Shown here: one piece after another, positions 20,812-32,366 of the stretch
Layout of the letters: each line of letters begins with the position of its first letter
How positions within the stretch are numbered: position 1 is the stretch's first letter
From: Plumapathes pennacea
Lineage: Eukaryota > Cnidaria > Anthozoa > Antipatharia > Myriopathidae
Assembly (NCBI GenBank): GCA_964036295.1
Contig: OZ038462.1
Location: forward strand, 22,594,863-22,658,862
Direction: 5' to 3'
DNA length: 64,000 nucleotides
The notes under the pieces: generated by a model
Seen by the model: the letters and a program-made list of their open reading frames with translations, nothing else
The model's database searches: none
Told to the model about the DNA's origin: nothing
Position numbers and translations under genes: made by a program

Positions 20812-21500
20812 ATTGGTTACAACCCCGTTATACACCCACTGGGAGCACGTACAACTGTCGTGCCAGGAAGCACACACCTATTTACTGGATGTGCGTATGG
20901 GACACAGGAAGTGACATGGGGGTGGAGGCCACAGTTTTAGCACTGCAGTCTTTGTAATGTAGATTTGCGTCTTGAACGAGTGATTCCTAGTTGTAGTCAA
21001 TTGACGTCATCATGCAAATGTCCATTGAACAGGTGACTGGACCAGAGTATACGAAACATTTAAAAAATATATCAAAACAAGAAAATCACCCAATGGCTAG
21101 AGTCCATTACCGCTCCTAACAATGGAGGTATCAAGCTTGACAGGTCACATCTTACAAGTGCGACCACTTTTCATGGCGGACTGTCTTCGTCCTAATGTGG
21201 ATACATTCATCGACTTGGAATGGCTAACTTGAGTTTCAAAGTTGTGCTCTGCACTCGGGATGAAATGTCATAAAACTGCATGTCCATATTTAGCAGTGCT
21301 CGCCAAGTGTTAACAGCTGTGACGAGTTTTGTGGTTGCGTTCAGTGTTCCCATGACTACGAACCTCTCGTTGACAGCGTTTATGGGGCAACTGTGGCGTT
21401 TACAAGAGCAGCTGCTTCGTATCTGCTGGGATCGTACAGTACACCTGAGAAATAGGACAGAACAAAATACAGCGGTCGATGTTGTATATGGATTTATAAG
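20812..21500. other. No recognisable gene
   Basis: This sequence follows the hammerhead-like fold and could be part of the same retroelement remnant. A 74-codon frame (21280-21504) shows no domain. Confidence 0.35.
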
Positions 21501-21507
21501 ATAAATA

Positions 21508-21681
21508 CAGTAGAACTCCGCTAACTCGAACTCGGTTAAGTCGAACTCCCCACTATCTCGAACTCAAACCCATTTCCCTTGGATTTCCCTTTCAGTCATT
21601 TACTATCGACTAACTCGAACTCCTGCTAACTCGAACTATTTCTCGCTTCCCTTGGGGGTTCGAGTTAGCAGGGTTCTACTG
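21508..21681. mobile_element. pogo/Tigger-type MITE
   Basis: This 174-bp element has inverted ends CAGTAGAACTCCGCTAACTC and, from the right, CAGTAGAACCCTGCTAACTC. It is flanked by TA on both sides (21506-21507, 21682-21683). The interior repeats CTAACTCGAACTC. The TA duplication and CAGT ends fit Tc1-mariner/pogo-derived MITEs. Confidence 0.8.
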
Positions 21682-21931
21682 TAGTACGCGCGATCTGATT
21701 GGTCAATGCTGACAAATGACGCGTGCATTATATTTCAACATAGCACACGCGCGTGTCAATTTGAAGTCAACTTGCGTCAAACTTTTTTCTTGTTGTTATT
21801 GCCAGCGTGCTATGTTGAGTTCAGAATCACTTGGGAATTTAAGACAACAAAAGTGTGGAGAAGCATTCTACGGAGTCGTGTTTCTCCACACTTCTCTCGT
21901 GTTCTTTCAAATTCCGCGTGCTTTCTACAAC

Positions 21932-24900
21932 TCAACAGCAAGCTGACAAGTGTTTTTCCTTAATTGGTTGTTTTGTTTTTGACATACCAACGACGCACGC
22001 GGTCATATAACACGCCATTGAGCCCGCGAGCAACGCTCGCAAAGCGACGGTCGCCATGTCACCGCGCCTGCTCGGCGCCATGGGGCCCATTCCACCCAGC
22101 TGAACGCCGATGGCGCCAAAGTTCGAAAAACCACACAGAGCGTAGGTGGCGATGATCTCAGAACGGATCTGTTGGACAAATCAGACGAAGATGAGTTGCA
22201 ATGACTTGCTCCCCTTGCGAGTACCTGCCTAGCCAAATATGTTCTTGACGTCACTTCCGTTGGTCAGCGTTCGTCGCCATTACTATGTCGTTTTCTTGTG
22301 CACAACTTATGCTATAGAAAATACATTGATCTAACTTATAGTTGAGTATCGAGTCTTGAGGTTTTACAAGCTTTACAATAAACCATAAAGTCTGCATAAT
22401 ACGCAGTGTTGTGCAATGACCGCTGACTCCAAAATATTGTGACCGCCTGGCCGAAGAGCGTATTTCCGCGATGTCGAGAAACAGGCTAAAAGAGCAGAAG
22501 AAGACAGACAGACACAAACGGACAGACACGGATACCAACACAGAGACCGAGATACTTCGTAGACAAAGAGCGATGACGTTTTCTCGCACTGCTCATTGGC
22601 CTCTACTTCAAAATGAAAACAATTGTAATTTATTTTAGCTCCTGATTGGCTGAAAGGATTTTCTTACGGCTTCTATGATTGGCACTGTGTGACTGGTTTT
22701 GATTTCACGACAGATCAAAAACTGCTCTATAGCTTTATAGGATTATTTTTCTAGGTAGTTGAGTTCCACAACATTTCAGTCAATTTCATGATGAAAATAT
22801 ACATAAGAGAACACAAACAGAAACAGACACAGACGCACGGTGGGGACTAACCGAAATCGTACGACCATCAAGAGATTCCCTCCTGTTCTTGATGTATCCT
22901 GACAGCTGGATGTAAGCCACGAACTCATTTAAAAACGTCTTGATGCCAATCAGTTGTGCCACTACGTCACAATCCTCCCACTTGACGCCCATCATGAAGG
23001 TTAGGGGCCTCAGCACGTAGGAGCAGATATACTGGGAAGAGATAAAAGAGAGAATGTCAAGACAAAAGATGATTGGGAAACGTCCATAAGGAAGGCCACA
23101 CTGGCCTCAGCACATTGGAGCAGAAGGACTGGGAAGAGATAAAAGACTAAAGAAGACTGGGAAACGGCCAAAAGGAAGGCCACAGGTCTCAGCACGTTAG
23201 AGCAGAAGAACTGGGAAGAGATAAAAGACTAAAGGGGACTGGGAAACGGCCACAAGGAAGGCCACAGGCTTCAACATATGAACTGGGAAGAGTCACTGCA
23301 TTTAAACTGTGGTTTGTGTGTAACGTGCCTCGGAACAAACGCAAAATGCGTGCACACTGGGTTCCGGTTCCACTTTAGTGTCCAAGCAATATCACGATGA
23401 TTGGGCACCAAGTGCGAACGTAGCCATTTGACTTCGAAATGGCGGAAAATCAAAAAGAAAAACATGACAATTGTGGCAGTCACTTGCACGAGCCCTACAT
23501 CAAAAGCAGATAATAATGGATTCTTTCTTACCTCGAAGCTGAGCTCGGGATGCCCCACCATGGATCCGAGCCAAGAGAGCGTCGCATTGAAAAAGGCCAA
23601 GAAAGCCAAAAAGGCGATCAAATTGGCCGCGATATTTGCCACAAGCGCGATGGAAATGCTCGCTCCTCTGGCGGCTGCTTCGAGAACATTACGTTCATCA
23701 CTACAGGTGCAGAACAGAAAGCAAAGGAAAATTAAAACCTATATTTACGCTCGGGTTACATATTTCTACCAATAAAATATATTCTGAGAACACTTTTGTA
23801 TACCCCCATTAGCTCTTTCATATGCCGTTGGTTTCGTTCCGATTGGTTAAATATTAAGGGACATTAAGTCGAAAATATATATAATCTATGAAGTCATTGA
23901 TGCGCAATAAATTCCCCCAAGCTCAATGTCCATGGCAACCACCACCAAGAATCAATGTGCTGATTTGCAACAATCATTTTGATACATCACATACCAATGT
24001 TTCATGTTTTTTTCTGTCAAGTAAAACAATGAAAACAGGTATGGCATATTTTTTTTATTGGGGGGGGGGGAGTGGGGGTTGATACCTTAAAAGGCTTTTT
24101 TAGATTCTCCAAGATAAGAACTTTATCGGCCTCCGAGTAAAATTTTACCGTGTCGCGTTCAAAAAGCTTAATATCACTCAAATTTTATCCGATTCGATTT
24201 TTTCTGTATTGCTTCAGCCTAATGTTTGAAAAAATGGTGTCTCAACACTCGTAGTAGTTGCTTCCCCGCTCCCCCCCCCCCCCCCCCCCCCCCTTTCCCC
24301 TCCAGTGTATAGGCAATCCCCTTAGTATCCCTCCACAGTATAAATTCGACCACTGACCTGTCGGGGAGCTCGATATCATCCTCGTGCAACGTCTCGGGTT
24401 CATCGGTCTCCGGATAAAGGAGTTTGGAAATTGCAAGAGCAGCAGGAGCCGACATCACTGAGGCGCTCAACAGATGCGAGGCAGACACGCCAAACCCAAT
24501 GAACGCGGCCAACACACCACCGGCGATGGTCGCGAAACCTCCAGTCATGATTGCATGTATTTCCGACATTGTGCAATGCTCCAGAAATGGGCGCACCAAA
24601 AGTGGGGCTTCCGTCTACAGAGAGACAGAGACAGAGACATGAGACAGAGAGACAGCTGTAAGCAATGCCAAGGAGCTCTACGTTGCGATAAGATTTAAAC
24701 CCTTACTATACATCTTTCTCAATCCAATAATGGTAAGCGCGCTGTGCTGCTTTTAAAAAATAACCATGTCTTGTTTTGTTTTACCGTTCTCTGTTAAGAA
24801 CAAGTTTTTTTAACTAATGAGAGCACGCGTTATATACATGGTTTTCAACCATTCAGAACGCGCGTACTGTCCAAGTATTCGTTACCTGTCCGACAAAGAT

Positions 24901-25989
24901 GTTTCCAGCGGCGTTGAGAGACTGCGGCAGATGTGCCCATGGTAACTTGCATCAGCCATGAGATTTTCTTGATGACAATTTGCATCAATCCAATGTAGTA
25001 ACAAACGGAAATGAAGGAACTAAAGAACACAATGGCTGGAAGGATCTGCAAGAGAGCACTTGTTAATCCCTCGACTCTTGCTGAGCTTAGAATACAAATT
25101 CTCCCAACTATCCAAAAAAGAAATGCATGAGAAATGTAGTGAGAGTTAGATGTTCAATCAGCTCACTTCAGAGTTCTATATGAAACTCTGAGAAAAAGTT
25201 GAATTACTCGATCTCAAGAATCTCACTCGACCACAATGCTTTGCGCTCGCTATTTGTTTTCATCTGGGAGTTTGACATTCGACAAACATTTCAACGGGCA
25301 AAATGATACAGAAACAAGACTAACAAACCCTTTTTAGCTCTACTGCGACAGAGAAGATTGCGTAGGATTGCGATGCCAAGCGCGAGATTCCGCTGACGAA
25401 ACTAGAGCGCCCAAAGCATCATGGGAAACACAAACGCAAAAGATCCCGGATGTAAATACGAATAACGCAAACAGAATGCTCAAAAACAGTACACAAACGC
25501 GAAATTAGACGGCACCTGCACCAGGACAAACTGGGCGTCACAAGAAAAAAACAACTTGAGAAAGAAAATAGGAAGCCAATTTGACATGAACGCAAACGAA
25601 AGCACACAATCGTTGTGCCGCTGTTGGAGTGCCAGGCTTACAGTTAACGCTGCGGTACCTTAAATGCAAAAAAGTGCACTTGGTAGCTTTCTCCGAATAC
25701 AAATTTAGCTCCCACATCGGTGTATTCCAGGAAAATTTGTACTTCGCTACCGAGAGCCTTGAAGGCCTGGAAGCCAGCTTCTGTTCTCAGAATCAACAAA
25801 CCAAAGATGAACTGAAGACCGAGGCCCCAGATAACAGGACGCCATTTTACCTATTGAAAGGAATACGTTGAATTGTAAAACGTGATGTAGATATTCAGGT
25901 GATGATCGTTATGACGATGTTATGGCGATGGTGATGATGATAATCATAATCATAATGGTGATTGGTGATGATAACGATTACAAATATGA

Positions 25990-26064
<75 letters not shown>

Positions 26065-29000
26065 AATTATAATAAATATAGGTAATCACGCGGCGTCGGG
26101 TAATTTTGTGGTCTTTGAAAAATTTACTTGTGCTCATATATTTTAAAATTGCACAAGAAATCATGTGATTACTTGTTAATAACATGCATAATATAATTTC
26201 CGTCAACCTGTATTTTAATTTCGTTATTAAAATAATTAAAATTTTCAATTTCAAAATCCTGCAGTGTTAATTTCACATTTCTGCACTGTTTGGGATAAAT
26301 TGACATGCTCTTAGCGAATCAGAATGCAGAAATTATAGTATGCACGTTATTATGATAATAATGATGGTGATGTCGATGACAATTAAGTGATGCAGTTGTT
26401 GATGGTGGTGATGATGATGCGATGAAGACAATGTTCATGTGATGATGACGGTGGTAATGACGATTACGATGAGACGTTAGTGATCGTGATTATGATGGTG
26501 ATGGTGACGGTGACGGTGATGGCGATTTTCATTATTAGTTCAGTGCTACAAAGACAATAAATGAAAACATGTGTCGTTTCTGATACACAATATGTAAACA
26601 TTACCCTTCGGCGTCTCTTAGAGCAAATCCAACAGAACAAGACGCAAAGCAGCAATCCACCCACAGAAATAAATCGTTCTTTTTCTTTAGCTGTATCAAG
26701 TCCAAACAAGAGCCCCAGCAAAATCAAAAAGATCACAAGCAGTACCCTGCGAAAAACAAAATATCGGCCATTGTATATTAGTAAAAAAAAATCAGTCCAT
26801 AACGTACGGAACGGACCGCAGAAATACGTTTATTGGCCGTGCGGTCACCTATCTTTTGAGCCAGCGGTCATAGCACAGAACTGTGAATTTGAGCTGCACT
26901 TTTTGTAGTTCAGTGTAACGCTCGTAAAACGTCAAGACGTAGCCAAGAAACTTAATACTAGGACTTGATACCCAATATAAGTTAGTTCAATGCATTTTCT
27001 ATAACAAAATGCCGTGCATAAAGAAAAAGAGAGGCTGGCATGAACACGATGTGAAATTTTACCTCGATCTAGAAGAAGTTACTAGATAGCAATGGCGAGG
27101 GACGCTGATCTTCGACACTTTACTTACCAGCGTAACCAATACCACTGCTCCTGAAGAACATCCACAACGGGCTTGATAGCAGCCTGGTAGATTTGCCTCC
27201 CAAACCGGTCCCGGATAATCATATACACCATGCAGAACCACAAGAACATAGTAAGAATAAAGAGCCACTTAGCTTTTTCAAAGCCACTATATGCTATGGC
27301 CACGATGGAGTAAATGAACAACTTTATAGTGATGGGGATTACGACGAGAGAGAAAGAATGCTTCCTCCAGATTTCAGCAAACTTGGATCTCTCTGGAACA
27401 TTGTCCCAGTTATGAGCAAGCCCATTGCTTTGGGGCGATGGTGAGTCCACAGAGTCCCGCTTTGATTGCTTGAAATCGTCGAGTTCTAGCTGAACTTGCT
27501 GTGTGTAGAAAAAATGAGTGTCATGCAATACTATTGGTAAAGTGTAACGGCACAAAATGGCTTTTTGTTCTGGAATAGTAACGATAGTATAGCAGAAAAT
27601 AATTTGAAAAAGTTCACTGGTACCAAAATAAAAGGTTCCTACTTCGCATACGCAGGTAGACACTATGTTACGTGTAAAACCTCCCAATACGAAATCGATC
27701 AAATCGACAACTGCCTGTCGTAACTGCTCGTACCCCATCACATTAAACCCTTCTGTGTCCTACCGTCCCAGCCACACATTCAGTCAATCAGAAAAAACCG
27801 CGAACGAAATGCTGTTACAAAATGTCGGCGAGAAGACTTTGATTTAACTACGTCGCAGTAGACACATGTACGCATTGCGGACCTATTTTTTAAACAGCTG
27901 AGATTTCAAATAATTGCTTCATACTAAACTTTCTTATTTAGTGGTTCGTTTGGTTTAGAACTGACGCTAAATAAAAACTGTTAGCATGGGTCTTATTCTA
28001 TCTGCAACTTCAAGTTTTGTCGCATGAAAACGCGACAGATGCTGGGATTCAAGTTTGGTGTGGCAAGTGTCCGCACGCACCATAAGAATTGTTGAATAAG
28101 CAATCTCTGGACTAGAGCGAGACTCCCAAGAGTGATCAACTTCAATTTTCTCGTTCAATTTCTCACCCGAAAAAATATTATACAGTATGGGGAACTTGGC
28201 TTTTGATTTACTCAAATGAACCTGATTAAACAATAAGTTATAATTACAACACTCGTACCTTTGCTTCAAAAGGATGAGAGAATCTACATTTTGAGTTTCA
28301 CCAGGATGATTGAATACGTACATACGTACAAGAATGTGTTGTTTTCTTGCATAGTTCGTTCGAGCGAACTCTTGATAATTGTAACTCGTTATCAACGAAG
28401 AACACCAAAGTAACCTTTCGTTCAAGGGCTTCGGCATACACAATATACTTCAAGTCCTGTGGTATGTTATCCAGGCAACTTTAAAGACATATTGTAAACA
28501 ACTCAATCGCGCGCGTCCACTGCATAAAGGTGAAGTAATACGGGCAACATTTTCAGTGCAACTTGTCGTGCAACAATGTTACGTTGCAAGTTGCACCGTA
28601 ATGTTGCGCGTATTACCACCGTGTTGCAAGTTGCAGCAACATGTTGCACAAAGTAGAACCCACAATGTTTACATTTCTCACTTTTTCTCAGTTTATAATA
28701 ATATTCTATTAAAAGATATTACGTAAAAAATTAAACAAACATACCGGACTATTTTGCATTTTGCGCACATAAACGAGGTAACTGTCTGGTGTTAGAACTA
28801 CAAATTATTACTACTAAAGTTATCATTGATGATATGATTTACTATTAATTATTAATATAATAGATATTAAATAAAAAAATAAAAATTGTGCATAAAAGTG
28901 GGGGTCCAAATGGGGGTCCAAAAGGGGGTCCAAAAGGGGGGTCCAGGTTTTATACCCTTGTCGACTAGCATTACGGATATTATGTTGAAGGTCAATGTTG

Positions 29001-29593
29001 GCTGACTTTGTACCAGGTACTTCTTAGGTATTGGCCTGTATGCACGAAAAAAACACGACTGATGACTCTGTAGGACAAACCTTGGGCATTGGAGTGTATC
29101 ATTAAAACCCTTGAATCCGTTTCAGTCCATGGCAAAGCAAACACCCTGCGCGAGAAGAGCAATTCTATCCAAGAAATATCGACATGTGTGTCTGCAGATT
29201 ATATATCAAATGACATGTGTGTCTGCAGTATCGTATTGTGCGAATTGTATCGAGTTCCTTTTCGTGGCCTTTTGAGTCATCCACGTTCTACCGAATTGTC
29301 ACTGCAAGGGAGCCTTTCAGCCTCGGGGACCTCGGTTCATAAACGGGAGTTTTCAGCCCGGGTAAGTAGCTGGGACAGAAAGTCGAAATCATGGGCAGGC
29401 GGCCAGTTTAACAGAAGAGGACCCACGTGGACGTCTTGAATCATGTTGTGAGTACAGTTTTCGAAAGATATTAACGGCCGACTTATAAAAGCTGCAATGG
29501 ACCAGAACCTTTTGCCGTATTTTAAACTTAAGCGAAATCTTATTTCACTGAACTCGAGAAGTAGCAATAAGGTCTGTAACTTACCGAGGCCAT
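21932..29593 (-). CDS. SLC28: Concentrative nucleoside transporter (SLC28/CNT), frame broken
   Basis: Sodium-coupled nucleoside uptake at the plasma membrane is the family role. Coding exons (minus): 29593-29585, 27498-27128, 26746-26605, 25850-25659, 25045-24886, 24614-24358, 23700-23532, 23031-22852, 22168-21932. All have AG/GT borders and matching phases. Landmarks: acidic N-terminus, paired hydrophobic helices, [10 protein letters not shown] (exon 6), [16 protein letters not shown] (exon 6), [14 protein letters not shown] (exon 7), [12 protein letters not shown] (exon 8), [13 protein letters not shown] (exon 9). With the frame intact it would be about 572 residues, against 650-690 for human CNTs. 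Exon 5 is 160 bases where 162 are needed. Two bases are missing inside the GTSAAESLNAAGN motif (24915-24920), removing the conserved Glu. The gene is either a pseudogene or affected by a sequence error. The first exon (three codons) is the least certain. Confidence 0.85.
22570..22760. repeat. CCAAT-rich dispersed repeat R2, copy in SLC28 intron 8
   Basis: The segment contains CTCATTGGCC, CTGATTGGCTGAAAGG and TATGATTGGCAC, and ends AGATCAAAAACTGCTCTATA. Similar layouts occur at 33890-34160, 40912-41270 and 46026-46150 (GATTGGTT, ACCAATC, ending near a CATCTGAAAA-like motif). Copies are diverged. Confidence 0.5.
23041..23290 (-). repeat. Tandem repeat made from an SLC28 exon edge
   Basis: About three units of 75-85 bases each carry GGCCTCAGCACGT-type exon sequence, GGAGCAGA, ACTGGGAAGAGATAAAAGA and GGGAAACGGCC--AAGGAAGGCCACA. 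The first is the true start of SLC28 exon 8 (acceptor at 23033-23032). The copies upstream in intron 7 repeat the acceptor and the first codons. The last unit (23270-23290) is truncated. Confidence 0.7.
24270..24293. repeat. Poly-C tract in SLC28 intron 6
   Basis: A run of more than 20 C directly follows the exon 6 donor region (24357). A second poly-C run is at about 35369-35392 in kinesin intron 2. Length is likely unreliable in any assembly. Confidence 0.8.
25980..26065. repeat. (ATG)n microsatellite in SLC28 intron 3
   Basis: About 27 pure ATG/GAT triplets are preceded (25915-25980) and followed at distance (26350-26530) by imperfect GATGATGGTG repeats. They create spurious poly-Met and poly-His frames. 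Confidence 0.95.
28110..28300 (+). repeat. R1 fragment in SLC28 intron 1
   Basis: GACTCCCAAGAGTGATCAAC, TCTCACC-GAAAAAATATTATACAGTATGG and GAACTTGGCTTTTGA match R1 positions such as 37350-37450 with moderate divergence. The fragment also shares GATCAACTTCAATTTTCTC with 35318-35340. Confidence 0.5.
28525..28660. mobile_element. Palindromic MITE fragment, GTAATACGGGCAACATTT family
   Basis: AAAGGTGAAGTAATACGGGC followed by GCAACTTG/CAAGTTGC and GCAACATGTTGC motifs matches the two fuller copies at 47622-47910 and 50331-50617. The right end is missing. Confidence 0.65.
28898..28948. repeat. GGGGGTCCAAA tandem repeat
   Basis: Four units of about 11-12 bases with five to six G each. The G-runs could form a G-quadruplex. 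Confidence 0.8.
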
Positions 29594-29599
29594 TTTGAT

Positions 29600-30070
29600 A
29601 CAGGCCGCTTTCCTTTCTCGTGATTGTGCCGTGTCCTTAAGCACGCTATGAATGACCGTAAACAGCGATTGGTCCTTTGGAGATTGAAACATGAGTGGAA
29701 AACGGGAGTGTGGAGTGTGGAGTACAGTCTCGAGTGCGGACTACTGTACACTTAAGTATAACTCAAAATAAAATATATCAAAGAAAAACAAAACTGTAAT
29801 CTAATTTGAAAGTCAGGAGTACACATTGTCTTCCTTCGTCGTACACATTTTTCTGCCCAGAGAGCACAATAAAGCAGTCAATATTGAAGCGCTTTCGAGA
29901 ACAATGTCCGCACTGGCATGCATGGAATTTATCATCCTTTCAAGCGGAGGAAACAGATAACAATTAACAAAGTGATCGTGGCGATCAAAGTGACTCAGCG
30001 ATCGAAACAGATGCGATCGAGAGTGAACAAAACTTTTGTGGCAGTCTTTCACCAGCGATACAGTGACTAT
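29600..30070. other. Upstream region of the SLC28 gene
   Basis: This directly precedes the proposed first coding exon. A CCAAT-like GATTGGTCC is at about 29670 (plus-strand reading). No coding sequence is recognised. Confidence 0.35.
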
Positions 30071-30577
30071 TGTAACGAACCGAGTGGATGTAGGTCGAGA
30101 GGGAGAAACCAAGTCGTCTCGAAGCGAGAAGCGCAGAAGTTCGGGAGCCGTGCGTTACGCGAGTCGAAACAAGTACTTCAACTGAGTCTTGAACTGAATG
30201 CATTTATTGGACTAAAATCACCGGTTTATATATGCTCTTAGCTTAGCTAGCAGCACGTACAAGAGCTATAGGATGGGCTAGTATATTTCCTGACTTGTAA
30301 ACAAGTTAATTAAGGTCAAAGCCACAACATGATTAGGGTCAGTAAGCATTTCCGCGGCACAACTGATTACAAAGGTTAGCAAACGTGTGAAAGCATTGGG
30401 CTATTAGAACTCTACCTACCAACTGAACAATCCATGAGTCATCTATTATTTAGGCCGAGCACGTCCGTGCTACGCCTTTCCTGAGACTCCCGAGGTGTAC
30501 ATTCCAACATGGTGACTACACAAGTATATAACAGCGCGTACGTGAAGCTTACGCATAACCTATTACCTAATTAGTAA
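30071..30577 (-). mobile_element. Solo-LTR-like block
   Basis: Read on the minus strand it starts TGTTACTAATTAGG and ends CGGTTCGTTACA, the TG...CA form. In order it contains a TATATAAACC promoter-like box (about 30231-30222) and AATAAA (about 30205), as expected of an LTR with U3, R and U5. No 5-bp target duplication was seen and no internal gag-pol follows, so this is either a solo LTR with decayed flanks or a chance resemblance. Confidence 0.45.
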
Positions 30578-31350
30578 CACGATCGTAAATATGCGTGACC
30601 TAAGGTTCGCTACACTGCTGTACTTATTAGACTCGAACCTCCAAGGGAATGAGTTATCGGGGGTGACGTCAGTTTGGTTCGAGATATCGGGGTTAAAATT
30701 ACAGTGTTTGCAAATCGAAGGGGAATTTGGTTCTAGCTATGGGGATTCCCCTGTATTTCAGAAATCGCTGTCCGGAAATCTGCCTCAAGCTGGAATTTCA
30801 TGGTCAAGCCACTATAAGGCGACTGTTGGTCCGTCACTACATCACTGATTTAATAATTGTATTCGTTAATTTAGCTCGGTGATCATATATCTTTCGCAAA
30901 TGCCATGCATGGCTCAACTTCAAATCCAGGCCTGGCCGAACTTCCATTGGCGATATCGCTACGACGATCGTATGGTCGATATAATTGCTGAAAAGAAGTG
31001 CTGAGAAATCGGAACGATTATTTAGAAGCATAACATACACAGACCGCAATATATTTTTTCAATCACAGAAATGGAAAGCCGGTCAGCTATCAATTCGCAA
31101 TATTTCAACTTTCTTCGGGTGAATTCATATGAAAACCAGGTTTGGATCTGAAGTGAAGTGAAACACACACACTCTTATAACTCTAACACTAACTTCAGAT
31201 ATATTGAGAAAAGAAAAGCATCCTTATCCTGTGGCTAAAGGATTCACAAAAACGTGTTCAAGGTGTTGTCTTAGTATGTAGTCACGGTGTAAGGGAGTCA
31301 GTTGAGCGCCTTGGTAGCACAATACAATGACTTCGAAGATTGAATGATGA
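30578..31350. other. No recognisable gene
   Basis: A possible small MITE (about 30607-30704, CACTG ends with TTCGA) lies near the left. The rest shows nothing identifiable. Confidence 0.35.
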
Positions 31351-31403
31351 CTGCTTTCTTTGAGCACAGGCGACGGAACAGAGAAAGTACCATTGCCTAA
31401 ACC

Positions 31404-31482
31404 TCCAGCACAGACGCTCTTAGCTCGTCACAAAGATTCGTGGGGGGAGGAATCTTGTGTGACGAGCTCAGAGCGTCTGCGC
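31404..31482. repeat. Hairpin repeat CAGACGCTCT...AGAGCGTCTG
   Basis: Arms of about 33 bases (CAGACGCTCTTAGCTCGTCA and onward) are inverted around a short GTGGGGGGAG loop. This is a small foldback MITE. The surrounding 116-codon frame (31360-31710) is explained by the palindrome rather than by coding. Confidence 0.6.
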
Positions 31483-31625
31483 AGGAGGCTACACATTACC
31501 CCGCTTCAGTCTGAAAAGTTGTCCACCTTGCAAACACTCCCATGTAATGTTCGAAACAAGGACAAAATAAAAAATCAACCGATCACTTGTTTCGCCACAA
31601 GGCCGTTTGTGCGACATGGAGTGAA

Positions 31626-31874
31626 TCAAGAGACCATAAGGTCTCTTGAGTGTGTATACACCATAGATATTCGGTGCATGGCGAGGACGGATAAAGAAGT
31701 ACTGCAGTAAAACTCCGGCGGAATTTGTGGACTGGGATGGAACAGCTGATGAACTTGAAACACGTTTTCAGACTCGATTACGATTCTTTGCACAGTAGAC
31801 GAGGACTGCAGGGGCTTGCGCTTAGTGCGTTTCCGAGGCGGCACCTCTGCCTTTCTTCCTCTCTCTTTTGGCAT
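31626..31874 (-). other. Possible 3' exon of the kinesin gene
   Basis: An acceptor TTTTCAG precedes an open basic stretch (GRKAEVPPRKRTKRKP) on the same strand, about 490 bases beyond the kinesin stop. The last kinesin codons overlap a possible donor (AAGTAAGC, 32370-32363), but splicing there puts the basic frame out of phase. It may be 3'UTR, an alternative end or unrelated. Confidence 0.3.
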
Positions 31875-32366
31875 TCCAAACGCCTTGGCTACAATGTCTG
31901 AAAATTGTATATTTTATATTCTAAGAAAATTTATACTATAAACAGAACTAAACTGAGACGCTAACCAGCCGGCGTTAGGTCGTTTTGGAAGCAGTATAGA
32001 AATAATCGCTCAATAACTCAATTGACAGGGCGACTATTGGGCGACGTAGCAATTCCCATATTGTCCTAACCAGAATTCGTATTTTCGGCTGGCACCCAAA
32101 AAACAGCCCCAGGGCCGACGGTGTGCAAAACAGGCGCTAATAGGGAATTACGAGATGTAAAGAATATGTACAGCCTGACAGGGATTCCTTGTGATTGTTG
32201 GGTGTTCTGGAAAGATTTAGAGGAGATTTGGTCTCATGGCACCGGCAAAATTAGTACCTGAATGTTTGCGGTTTAAAGCTGCATATCCAAGTCAACCATT
32301 GGCTCTACATTTTAGACCTGTTCCCCAAACTCATAGCCAGAGATATTTGTCGTCTCGGCACTAGGC

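Noticed and set aside
25895-26254. ORF with a long His or Met run
   Set aside because: Produced by the ATG microsatellite inside an SLC28 intron.
31360-31710. 116-codon plus-strand ORF
   Set aside because: Much of it is a hairpin repeat, and it overlaps a candidate exon on the other strand.
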